Source: Shewanella sp. HN-41
GTDB lineage: Bacteria; Pseudomonadota; Gammaproteobacteria; Enterobacterales; Shewanellaceae
Reading direction: 5' to 3'
Length of the DNA: 64,000 bases
NCBI RefSeq assembly: GCF_000217915.1
Contig: NZ_AFOZ01000013.1
Span: 1 to 64,000, forward strand
In this document: piece after piece, positions 18,447 through 26,453 of the stretch
Layout: each line of letters opens with the position of its first letter
Numbering within the stretch: position 1 is the first letter of the stretch
The notes under the pieces: model-generated
The model's input: only the letters and a program-made list of their open reading frames with translations
Told to the model about the DNA's origin: nothing
Databases searched by the model: none
Translations under genes and position numbers: made by a program

Positions 18447-20660
18447 ATGAAAATCGATAGACGCACGTTTTTACAGGGAGCTGCGGCAAGCGCTGTGCTG
18501 TCCTCTCTGTCAGGGTTAACCCCCGGCATAGCACATGCCAAACAATCAGGTACCAATACTGGGCTATTAGCTAAACGAGAAGGTGAGATAAAATACCACA
18601 CCTGCCAACGTAACTGCGCCGACCGTTGTCTGCTCAAGTTTACTGTGCAAAATGGCCGTATGACCTATGTCGAAGGTGCTTCAGAGATGAAGAAGATGGG
18701 GACCTCTCCCTGCGTAAAAGGCCATGCCTATGTGCAATACACCTACGCAGCGGATCGTATTCTCCATCCAATGGAACGTGCTGGCGCAAAAGGCGAAGGT
18801 AAATGGCGTCGCATCTCTTGGGATGAAGCTTATGCCAAAATTGCGAGCCGATTACAGCAAATCATTAAAGACCACGGTGCAGATTCTATTCTGCCTTACA
18901 GCTACTCAGGCCATGAGGGCGTTATCGGTAAATACGGCGGACCAAGTCGTTTCTTTAATGCTGTTGGTGCACGAAAGCTAGACCGAAAAGTGTGTGTATT
19001 CGCCGCTTATGAGGGCTTAAAATCGGTCACAGGGACTTATCAAGGTCCCGATCCGTATGACAACATCTATACCAACTGCTACATCTCTTGGGGGCAAAAT
19101 GAAACCGCCACCAATGTGCATGGCATTAAGTTTATTAACCAAGCGCGCGATAAAGGTGCCAAACTGCTGGTGGTTAACCCCATTCGCACTCCTATCGCCT
19201 CACAAGCTGATATTTGGCTACAGCCAAGACCCAGTACCGATACTCATTTAGCCTCTGGCATTATGAAGTATTTGATTGAAAACAACTTGGCCGATCTCGA
19301 ATTTATTAAAGCAAACACCTTGGGCTACGAGCAACTGCTTACCCGCCTCAATGAGATGAGTTATGAAGAGATTGAGCGCGTCACTGGCGTTCCTAAAGCC
19401 AAGATGTTTGAGTTTGCTAGAGTCTATGGTGAATCAGAGCTTTCTGTATTGCGCTTAGGCTATGGCATGCAACGTAATTACAACGGCGCACGTATGTCTC
19501 GCGCCATCGCAATGATGCACGCTGTTGCAGGTCAATACGGCAAAATCGGTAATGGCTTTATTTACGATAACACCCAAGCCGATGACAGCTTAAATTACAG
19601 CAAAGGCCGCGCCGACCATATTCATCCTAATCCAGATACCGTGGGCCACGTGAATATGACCGAAATCGCCAAAGCGCTCGATCCAGAAAACCCAATGGCT
19701 TACGGCAAGCCGATAAAACCAATTAAAGCGGTAATTAACTACAATGGTAACTTTGTCTCGGTAGCCCCAGATTCAAACGCCTGTCGCCGCGGTGCGATGC
19801 GTGATGATCTGTTCTTAGTTGTGCATGACTTCTTGATGACGGATACCGCTGAACTGGCTGACATCATTGTACCGTCAACCACCCAGTTTGAATTCCCTGA
19901 TATGGGTACCGACTACAACTGGTATCACATGCAAACCTCTGAAAAAGTTATCGAGCCTTTAGGTGAATCTAAAGATAACTGGATCTTCTTTAAAGAGTTG
20001 GCTGCACATATGGGACTCGATCATTTCCCTGAGTTACGTGTCGATTATGAACAGATCTTGCGTGATTTCCTCGATACTGAAGAGCCTGCGTTTAGACACA
20101 ACAACATTACTTATGAGCAAATCATTCGCGACAAATTTGTCACCGTCTATGACCAACGTCCCTATTTCGGCGATGGTAAATATAAGACCGAAAGCGGCAA
20201 AATTGAGTTCTACTCAGAGATGATGAAAGAGGCAGGTTTCCATCCTGTTATTGATTTTGGGCTACCTGAAGATGAGATGGTATCTGCAGAAAAAACACTG
20301 CCATTCCGCCTGCTGTCACCTGCGATTCCGCAACGCGCCAACAGCTCATTCTATAACGTAAAATATATCCGTAACTTCCCAGCCTACTTCGCCAAGATCA
20401 ACAGCGAAGATGCCGCCGAATTGGGGATAAAAAATAACGATAGAGTCAGACTCAATAACCAACGAGGCGAAGCCTTCTTTATTGCTCAGGTATCTACCCA
20501 AGTGGTACGCGGAACCGTGATGGCACCTAAAAATAACTGGCGCCGCATGGACCCTCAAGGTAAAGCCAGCTGTACCAATAACCTGACCACCGACACCTTG
20601 ACCGATATGGGCGGCTGCTCTGCATATCATTCTACCCGTGTCGCGATTGCCAAAGCCTAA
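18447..20660 (+). CDS. Tat-exported molybdopterin oxidoreductase, DMSO-reductase family catalytic subunit
   Basis: 737 residues from the ATG at 18447, which is preceded by GGTGGG at good spacing; ATG 18441 and GTG 18438 are in frame but too close. It has a Tat signal IDRRTFLQGAAASA. The [4Fe-4S] site is CxxxCxxxC...C (Cys53, 57, 61 and 89), the DmsA-type spacing. The stretch HPMERAGAKGEGKWRRISW also resembles DmsA. Where DmsA carries its Ser ligand, this protein has KVCVFAAYEG, so Cys183 is the likely molybdenum ligand. Substrate cannot be assigned: S- or N-oxides, sulfur oxyanions or others are possible. It is the first gene of an operon with Fe-S, chaperone and cytochrome b subunits. Confidence 0.88.
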   Translation: MKIDRRTFLQGAAASAVLSSLSGLTPGIAHAKQSGTNTGLLAKREGEIKYHTCQRNCADRCLLKFTVQNGRMTYVEGASEMKKMGTSPCVKGHAYVQYTYAADRILHPMERAGAKGEGKWRRISWDEAYAKIASRLQQIIKDHGADSILPYSYSGHEGVIGKYGGPSRFFNAVGARKLDRKVCVFAAYEGLKSVTGTYQGPDPYDNIYTNCYISWGQNETATNVHGIKFINQARDKGAKLLVVNPIRTPIASQADIWLQPRPSTDTHLASGIMKYLIENNLADLEFIKANTLGYEQLLTRLNEMSYEEIERVTGVPKAKMFEFARVYGESELSVLRLGYGMQRNYNGARMSRAIAMMHAVAGQYGKIGNGFIYDNTQADDSLNYSKGRADHIHPNPDTVGHVNMTEIAKALDPENPMAYGKPIKPIKAVINYNGNFVSVAPDSNACRRGAMRDDLFLVVHDFLMTDTAELADIIVPSTTQFEFPDMGTDYNWYHMQTSEKVIEPLGESKDNWIFFKELAAHMGLDHFPELRVDYEQILRDFLDTEEPAFRHNNITYEQIIRDKFVTVYDQRPYFGDGKYKTESGKIEFYSEMMKEAGFHPVIDFGLPEDEMVSAEKTLPFRLLSPAIPQRANSSFYNVKYIRNFPAYFAKINSEDAAELGIKNNDRVRLNNQRGEAFFIAQVSTQVVRGTVMAPKNNWRRMDPQGKASCTNNLTTDTLTDMGGCSAYHSTRVAIAKA

Positions 20661-20670
20661 GGAGTAACTG

Positions 20671-21216
20671 ATGTCATTAAATAAGAAAGTGGGCTTTGTA
20701 TTCAGACAAGAGAACTGTGTTGGCTGCGGTGCGTGTACCGTTGCCTGCCAAATCCACAATGAATTGCCCGAAAACCATCGTTTTCGCAAAATTGATCGCT
20801 ATGAGGTAAAGCGCGATGACGGTGCGATTGATGTGTGGCTGTCCCATGCGTGTATGCACTGTGAAAACCCAGCATGCCTAATGGTCTGCCCTGCCAAAGC
20901 CTACCATGTTCGTGATGATGGCATTGTGGTACTGGATCGAGAGAAATGTACCGGATGTGGCCTTTGTGCCAGCGCCTGTCCTTATGCTGCGGTCAGTATT
21001 CGTGAAGATGATGGTAAAGCCGACAAGTGCAATATGTGTGTCGAACTACTCGATCGCGGCATGAAACCAGCTTGCGTCAGTGGTTGCCCTGTGGAATGTC
21101 TCGATGTTGGCAATCTGCAAGAGGCACTCAAACGTCCATCTGCGAGTAAAAAAGGCATTGGTTATAGTGACTGCATTACTAAACCCAACATGGTAATCAT
21201 TAAGGAACGCGCATAA
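20671..21216 (+). CDS. Four-cluster [4Fe-4S] ferredoxin subunit (DmsB/NrfC-like)
   Basis: 181 residues with four Cys clusters: CVGCGACTVAC, CMHCENPACLMVCP, CTGCGLCASACP and CNMCVELL...CVSGCP. The pattern is that of DmsB, PhsB and NrfC, which wire electrons between a molybdopterin subunit and a membrane anchor. It has no signal peptide; it would be exported in complex with the Tat-tagged catalytic subunit. GGAG precedes its ATG. It starts 10 bases after the catalytic gene and overlaps the next gene by one base (TAATG). Confidence 0.92.
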   Translation: MSLNKKVGFVFRQENCVGCGACTVACQIHNELPENHRFRKIDRYEVKRDDGAIDVWLSHACMHCENPACLMVCPAKAYHVRDDGIVVLDREKCTGCGLCASACPYAAVSIREDDGKADKCNMCVELLDRGMKPACVSGCPVECLDVGNLQEALKRPSASKKGIGYSDCITKPNMVIIKERA

Positions 21217-21815
21217 TGACAACCCAATATGGTTCCACGGCTATGGCTTATCATGCCTTTAAAGCAATGATGTTTGTACCTTCAGATCTCAATGCGTTAG
21301 CAGGGGTAATTACCTATCTGCAGCAAACGCGCCCAGAAAGTCCATTACTGGATGAGGCGCTGAAGTTTAGCAGTGATGCATCGGAGTTAGAGTTCGACTT
21401 TAACCGTATGTGTATCGGGCCATATAAGTTATTAGTCGCCCCCTACGAATCAGTATATCTCAGTGGTAACCATCAAATTTTTACCGAAGAAACGGTTCGA
21501 GTGGCGGAGTTTTACCAGCAAATTGGCCTCATTATTGACGATGGATTTAATGAACCCGCCGATTTCATCGGTAATGAACTTGAATTCCTTTACTGCTTAC
21601 ATGCAATGGCTTCTGAGCAGCATGCACTCGATAAACATGAGTATGTGTTAGCACTTAACGAACTTGCTGATGAGTTTCTTGAAAGGCATCTAGGTCGTTG
21701 GATAACCCCGTTTTGCGAGGGAATTATCCAACACGCTAGTCAAGCATTCTGGCGCGAGTTTGCCAAAGAGCTACTGCACTTTATCAATGGCCAACATCCT
21801 CCAGTTAAGCACTAA
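21216..21815 (+). CDS. TorD/DmsD-family redox enzyme maturation chaperone
   Basis: 199 residues, predicted all-helical. It carries the family pattern of an N-terminal helical bundle and the segment FNRMCIGPYKLLVAPYESVYLSG (shortened motif PYESVYLSG), typical of TorD-like chaperones, and a C-terminal half with LGRWITPFCEGI. It probably binds the Tat signal of the catalytic subunit and holds it until cofactor insertion. Its start codon overlaps the stop of the Fe-S gene, implying translational coupling. Confidence 0.85.
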   Translation: MTTQYGSTAMAYHAFKAMMFVPSDLNALAGVITYLQQTRPESPLLDEALKFSSDASELEFDFNRMCIGPYKLLVAPYESVYLSGNHQIFTEETVRVAEFYQQIGLIIDDGFNEPADFIGNELEFLYCLHAMASEQHALDKHEYVLALNELADEFLERHLGRWITPFCEGIIQHASQAFWREFAKELLHFINGQHPPVKH

Positions 21816-21904
21816 CTGGTCTTCTAATGAGTCGTCTATTCGTGAGCCAGTGTTAATCACGGCTAGGCCCGTACGCGAACTAAATGTATCGCAAGGAGTT
21901 ATTA

Positions 21905-22885
21905 ATGAGTCAAGCAATAAGATGGTTAAGCCTTATTGTACTCAGCCTATTTGCATCCAGTTATGCATTGGCTGATGAGGTCGCTACGCTGCAACCACAG
22001 CAGTGGCAAACAATTGAAGTTCAAGTGATAGCGGGGGACATTCCCGAGATCCGTGGCATGCCAACACAACCTGAACTGCTGATGCCTGCATCTATCCCAG
22101 AACAAGCCGACGAGTCACTGTTGGCCTATTTGAGTGCCACTGATAGCATCGCTTTTTTGCTGTTTGCTAGCCTATTTGGTGTCATGTTGATCTTCATCGT
22201 TTTCGTGATGATAAACGGCGTATCCAAGCTAGATCATGGATTTTCAGGCAAGCTGATTAAACGTTGGTCAGGCTTAAGTGTTAGTGTCCATTGGCTAGGT
22301 GCGATTCCTTGTCTGTTGTTGATGCTAACTGGTTTGGTACTGGGCGGCGGTCGCCTCTACTTTGAGCCTAGCATGAACACAGTTGCTTGGTCTGCCTTAG
22401 CGGGGTTATCGAGTGGCTTGCATGAGCTTATGGCGTGGCCATTTATCCTCGGTTATCTGCTGATGATCATTATGTGGGCACCTAAGCAATTCCCTGCAAG
22501 TTATGATCTTAAATGGTTTGCAGTGTTGGGTGGGTATATCAACATGGGCAAAAAACAGCACCCTGATGCAGGTTTTGCCAATGCGGGCGAAAAGCTGTGG
22601 TTCTGGGTGTTCGCCATATTTGGTGGCGTGATGGTGGTATCTGGTTTAACCATGATGTTCCCCGCCACGTTTGACGTAACCAAGAATACGGCCAATTTGA
22701 TGCTGGTGCTACACATAGCTTCAACCATCATCATCAGCGCATTCTCTGTAGTACACATCTTTATGGCAACTGTGATGTCAGAGGGCGGCATGTCAAACAT
22801 GACCTCTGGCTATTGCGATGAAAACTGGGCCAAACAACATCATAACCTTTGGTTTAATGACCTGAAAAAAGCAGGAAAAGTGTAA
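21905..22885 (+). CDS. Cytochrome b membrane subunit, FdnI/formate dehydrogenase gamma type
   Basis: 326 residues from the ATG at 21905, preceded by AAGGAG; the frame is open 21 bases further up. A signal peptide (LSLFASSYALADE) and a ~55-residue periplasmic segment precede a TM helix and then a four-helix cytochrome b domain. Heme-ligand histidines are in SVHWLGAIP, LHELMAW, VLHIAS and VVHIF. This is the quinone-reactive subunit type of formate dehydrogenase-N and thiosulfate reductase PhsC, not the heme-free DmsC/NrfD type normally found with DmsA-like enzymes. It connects the catalytic pair to the quinone pool. Confidence 0.88.
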   Translation: MSQAIRWLSLIVLSLFASSYALADEVATLQPQQWQTIEVQVIAGDIPEIRGMPTQPELLMPASIPEQADESLLAYLSATDSIAFLLFASLFGVMLIFIVFVMINGVSKLDHGFSGKLIKRWSGLSVSVHWLGAIPCLLLMLTGLVLGGGRLYFEPSMNTVAWSALAGLSSGLHELMAWPFILGYLLMIIMWAPKQFPASYDLKWFAVLGGYINMGKKQHPDAGFANAGEKLWFWVFAIFGGVMVVSGLTMMFPATFDVTKNTANLMLVLHIASTIIISAFSVVHIFMATVMSEGGMSNMTSGYCDENWAKQHHNLWFNDLKKAGKV

Positions 22886-22894
22886 AACCAAACC

Positions 22895-22922
22895 GAGGCT
22901 GAGTGCATAGGCACTGAGCCTC
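22895..22922 (+). other. Intergenic hairpin between cytochrome b and porin genes
   Basis: GAGGCTGAGTGC-atag-GCACTGAGCCTC, 12-bp arms with one mismatch and no T tract. It may reduce rather than stop readthrough into the porin gene. Confidence 0.5.
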
Positions 22923-23022
22923 GCCAACCTAAATTCAACAACTGTGAACACAGCTTACCAACTCTCTAGCGAGAGCTTGGCGGCGATTTGCATGCCAAAA
23001 ACCTTAAAGAAGGTCTACACCG

Positions 23023-24114
23023 ATGATAAATAATCATATTACGCCACTTAAAACCGTCCTGATTTTGGCTATGGGGCTATGTACCACTAATGCCTACTCC
23101 ACAGAAAATGAGGTACTAACAACACAAGTTGAGGCGCTAAATCAACGTATTGCACAGCTAGAACAAAATAGTGCACCCTCGCAATTTAAAAATAGCCAAG
23201 TCAGCCTGTACGGCTCCATTCGTCCAACCTTAAGCTATCTTGATCAAAATGATGAGCAAAGTTGGGATGTTCGAGATGCACTATCTCGAGTCGGTATCAA
23301 AGCCAGCACCGAGTTTGCCGATGGTTGGCGTGCGATTGCGCAAGGTGAATGGAGTGTCGATATCGCCAACTCAGGCAATTTAGGTAAAGCCCGCCAAGCT
23401 TACGCAGCGATCATGTCACCTTACGGTCAAGTCGGTATAGGTAAACAACGTCCAGCACAATACACCTTAGTGGCCGAATATGTGGATATCTTTAACCACG
23501 GTAACAGTCCTTATGCCTACGATCATGAAAGCCCATTCTTTGTCGATAACTTTGTCACCTATCAATTAGTCACTGGTGGCTTCACTTGGATGGCAGGCGC
23601 TCAAGTCGATGGTAACAAAGGCGATACCAACGTCGATATGATTAACCTTGGTGTGGGTTACGACACTGGTGCGTTACACTTAGGTTTAGGTTATGTCACT
23701 CAAGATACCTTAACAAATGAGCAAGTTGACGGCGACAATCAAACCTTTGGTGGTGCTGCCGCCTACACGTTTAACAACGGCTTATATCTGGCTGTCAGTT
23801 ACCAAGATAAGCAGTACAACTTCGACAACCAGACTCTTAGTGTCGACCGAAGTGGAAGCACCTTAGATACGGCACTGGCTTACCCTTTCAGCGATGAATA
23901 CAAAATCAAACTGGGGTATTTTCAGTTTAAAGATGGCATCGATGGTAACGACTCTGCAGACTACAATGGCTTCAATACTACACTGGAATGGAATCCGCTC
24001 GATAACGTGCGCGTGCACTTAGAGTATCTCAATAAGGATCTCGACAATGGTCAAGATGACCAAGCTGTCACCATCGGCTTTAGATACGACTTCAACCTGA
24101 CTTGGCAAGGCTAA
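23023..24114 (+). CDS. Outer-membrane porin with N-terminal coiled coil
   Basis: 363 residues. A signal peptide (ILAMGLCTTNAYS) is followed by a short predicted coiled coil (VEALNQRIAQLEQN), then a 16-strand Gram-negative porin barrel starting VSLYGSIRPTLSYL and ending in the terminal-aromatic-rich strand FRYDFNLTWQG. The usual last residue is Phe; here four residues follow a YDF, an odd ending. AAGAAGGT precedes the ATG. It is on the same strand as the molybdoenzyme genes, 137 bases downstream, and may admit that enzyme's substrate. The coiled coil resembles phosphate-selective and carboxylate porins of Shewanella. Confidence 0.87.
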   Translation: MINNHITPLKTVLILAMGLCTTNAYSTENEVLTTQVEALNQRIAQLEQNSAPSQFKNSQVSLYGSIRPTLSYLDQNDEQSWDVRDALSRVGIKASTEFADGWRAIAQGEWSVDIANSGNLGKARQAYAAIMSPYGQVGIGKQRPAQYTLVAEYVDIFNHGNSPYAYDHESPFFVDNFVTYQLVTGGFTWMAGAQVDGNKGDTNVDMINLGVGYDTGALHLGLGYVTQDTLTNEQVDGDNQTFGGAAAYTFNNGLYLAVSYQDKQYNFDNQTLSVDRSGSTLDTALAYPFSDEYKIKLGYFQFKDGIDGNDSADYNGFNTTLEWNPLDNVRVHLEYLNKDLDNGQDDQAVTIGFRYDFNLTWQG

Positions 24115-24146
24115 TATAGTCAGCAACCGATAGCACCCACCTAAAG

Positions 24147-24166
24147 AGGCTGGTTCGCAGCCTTTT
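24147..24166 (+). terminator. Rho-independent terminator after island porin
   Basis: Stem AGGCTG-gttcg-CAGCCT followed by TTTAT, 33 bases past the porin stop. Confidence 0.65.
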
Positions 24167-24482
24167 ATCTCATCCCAGTTCATGGAGATACAAAAGTGTA
24201 ATGGTCTACAAGAATTGATCAGCTTGATAGAAACCCTGTGAATTAAAACGCAATTTTCGAGTGTTTTAGTGCTTAAACGATGTGCTTTGCACATTATTGT
24301 AATAGGCTCGTGCCAAACTCAGCTTATGCAGCATATTGTGCATAAATAGCCATATATCTATCAGTATTTAATGTTTCACTCTTAAAATTAGTTGAGACAT
24401 AACTCAAATTCACTCAGAACAAAGTATCGCTTAACCGCTTTAAATCTGTAGGGTTGCTCTGAGCTGAGTCATACACTTCTGA
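24167..24482. other. Intergenic region between porin and RHS remnant
   Basis: About 316 AT-rich bases with no gene or clear signal. Confidence 0.5.
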
Positions 24483-25580
24483 TTAGATGACCAAATTTAC
24501 TATGCCGCTACAGTTGTTCATGATGTAGCTGTACGGGTTGATGCTTTGGGTGTTCGTAGGTGCCTGTATTAACGGATCCACACTCATGAACCTACCCAGG
24601 TTGTAATCGTACACCCGACCGTTCATATGAATTAACTGTTGCTCATTCAAATGCTCGTGGTCGGTGTAGCCCTTAGTCACGCCTTGCCAGGCCGTCAGTA
24701 ATACATTGCCTGCGGCAATATCCTGTGGCCGGCCGAACACATCATAACCCCGGTATTGCAGGACAGTGCCAGTTTGTCCATCGATTAAGGTATCGACACT
24801 GCCTAAGTGGTCCCTTAATACGTGCTGAAATGGTGACTGATTGCCTAAGCTCCCCACATGGGCTTTCATCTTGATGGTGTGGTCACCGATGTAAGTTTTA
24901 TCGATGGTGGCACTGCTGCTCACTTCACGTTCAAAACTGCCTACATAGTAGGTTGTCGTGATGCTGCTACCTTGCTCTTTAACCTGTTTATAGCGCTGAC
25001 CATTCGCATCATAACTAAAGGTACTGGTAGTGCCATTACGCACTACGGTTAAGGGCTTGTTTTGGTCATCGTAGGTTAAGGTCGCCCCATCGCCAATTAA
25101 CCGATTACCATTGTTATCATAGGTAAAGTTGTAGGTTGTACCGCCGCGAATAAACTGCCGTATCGCGTTTGGGCCTGCATTACCCCCTAAACCTTTACCC
25201 GCGTTACCATAGAGATAACTGCTGCCATAATCACCTTTGACCAGAATATTCCCCGCAGCATCATAGTCATAATTGATAGGCGCATACGTGGTGCCTTTGA
25301 TGGTTTTGGTGGAATTATCGACCCGCATCAGTTCATCGTAGGTATAATCCTCTGCAAAGCGAGCGATGGCATTTTCTTGCCGAACCAGATTGCCCATAGC
25401 ATCGTAGTCATAGTTAAGATACTGAATACCTACTGTGCTACAACTGCCGTTATTACTGGTACAAATCGAAAGTGGAGAGCCAGCTTCATTGCGGAAGAAT
25501 TGTTGTATCTTACCGTTGCTGAATCGTTGTTGATTGATACTCCCTAAGGCACTGTACGACTCAACTGTGCGTAGAGACAA
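24483..25580 (-). pseudogene. Truncated RHS/YD-repeat protein (C-terminal core fragment)
   Basis: 365 residues of RHS core with YD-type repeats (YDYDAMGNLVRQEN, YDYDAAGNILVKGD, YDNNGNRLIGDG, YDANGQRYKQV), the RHS segment LRDHLGSVDTL, and the terminal signature GRFMSVDPLIQAP...NPYSYIMNN. Complete RHS proteins are over 1000 residues, so the N-terminal part is missing. The conserved end normally runs into PLxxxDPxGY and a polymorphic toxin. Here it switches to CSGIVNLVI and stops, exactly where a 21-bp repeat (24492-24512) begins. Another copy (25578-25597) lies at the other end and contributes the stop upstream of the frame. Both ends appear cut by the same repeat. No immunity gene is seen. Confidence 0.75.
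24492..24512 (+). repeat. Short dispersed repeat, copy B (3' end of RHS fragment)
   Basis: Core TATGCCGCTACA, one change from copies A and C. Similarity to copy C continues for about 12 more bases on the right (GTTGTTCA versus ATTGTTTA). Confidence 0.6.
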
Positions 25581-25597
25581 TTCACTATGCCACTACA
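25578..25597 (+). repeat. Short dispersed repeat, copy C (5' end of RHS fragment)
   Basis: Core TATGCCACTACA, one base shorter in the CAAATT part than copies A and B, in direct orientation with them. Confidence 0.6.
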
Positions 25598-26164
25598 ATT
25601 GTTTAGATATGCGGTAGTGAGTCGTTGAGTTGTACTCATTCAAACCTCCATTAACTTAATGATCAATGAAGTAATATGAGTTTGAATAGGACTTTATTTC
25701 GGGGGAGTTAAGGCAACGTCAAGTGAGTGGATACTGGGTTGGCAATTCATCAAGAGGTGTTTGTTAGAGTTGTTCAGTGACCAACTGACGGGCAAGCTTA
25801 TTCGGGTAGAAATTTTGGGGAGATATTAATTAAGTTAGTTCGCTACGGGTATCTAATGCAGCTGAGTGTGATGGCATATTTTGGTTGCGATTGTAATTGT
25901 TTATTATCTATCCCCAACTGCCTAACGACACACAGCACCGATAACCAAGAATCGTAAGGTCTTGTCGCTCTTAATGAGTTACGAATAAAACCAAGATAAT
26001 AATCATAGAACAGTAAAGTCACCATGACGGGACCATGGTTCCCCCCCCCACAGACCTTGGTAATACTAGACTGAAAATTACTAGTCGTTAGAGAGCGTTG
26101 GATTGACTAGGATCCCCTTGCGTCCAGAATCGACACAAGATGAACCATAGATAGACCGGAAGCC
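25598..26164. other. Gene-poor right part of the island
   Basis: About 567 bases without a supportable gene. It holds a nine-C homopolymer at 26041-26049. A 60-codon minus-strand frame (25843-26025) has no recognisable features. Confidence 0.5.
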
Positions 26165-26271
26165 AAATTTTAGATACAAAAAAACCGACGCTAAGGTCGG
26201 TTTATATCTCTTTAAGAGATGGTACCAGTGGCCAGACTCGAACTGGCACGCTTTTAAGGGCGGCGGATTTT
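26165..26271. repeat. attR-type repeat overlapping intact tRNA-Leu
   Basis: Right copy of the 107-base direct repeat (one mismatch to 14485-14591). It runs from the terminator region through the 3' part of tRNA-Leu to the anticodon arm. Confidence 0.93.
26178..26203 (-). terminator. Terminator of tRNA-Leu (duplicated at 14498-14523)
   Basis: On the minus strand, ACCGAC-cttagc-GTCGGT followed by seven T, 17 bases beyond the tRNA CCA end. The left att repeat carries an identical copy. Confidence 0.85.
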
Positions 26272-26306
26272 GAATCCGCTGTGTCTACCGATTTCACCAC
26301 ACTGGC
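26220..26306 (-). tRNA. tRNA-Leu (anticodon CAA)
   Basis: 87-nt type II tRNA. The acceptor 5' GCCAGTG pairs with CACTGGT, and CCA is encoded. The D-arm region is TGGTGAAATCGGTAGACA. The anticodon stem GCGGA/TCCGC has loop TTCAAAA, giving anticodon CAA. A long variable arm (GCCGCCCTTAAAAGCG) and T-arm loop TTCGAGT follow. It is the intact tRNA at the island junction. Confidence 0.95.
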
Positions 26307-26453
26307 ATTGCTAAATTGCACTTAGATTCAACAAAAACAACTGGCTGGCTCTAAGTGCTGGGAATTATACCTTTGCCCGTGACAATGGCAAGCCCTTTTA
26401 TGGGGACATGTATGCAAATTATATTTAACCGCTCAAAAATCAGACTCTTGAAT

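Larger units (their letters stand above)
14485..26271. mobile_element. Genomic island integrated in tRNA-Leu(CAA)
   Basis: An ~11.7-kb segment bounded by direct repeats of the tRNA-Leu 3' part, with a decayed tyrosine integrase just inside the left repeat. The cargo is a LysR regulator, Dba-like and DsbI-like proteins, a four-gene molybdoenzyme operon, a porin, a truncated RHS gene and three copies of a short repeat. The integrase is broken, so the island is probably fixed unless helped in trans. No conjugation or phage structural genes are present. Confidence 0.85.

Noticed and set aside
24019..24294. A 91-codon minus-strand frame overlapping the porin 3' end
   Set aside because: Antisense to a clear porin with no ribosome site; a shadow frame.
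25843..26025. A 60-codon minus-strand frame in the right part of the island
   Set aside because: No ribosome site, family resemblance or neighbours; probably chance.
26041..26049. Nine-C homopolymer considered as a phase-variation switch
   Set aside because: It is not in or upstream of any supportable gene.
14485..26271. Island considered as a prophage
   Set aside because: Only an integrase remnant is phage-like; there are no capsid, tail, lysis or replication genes.
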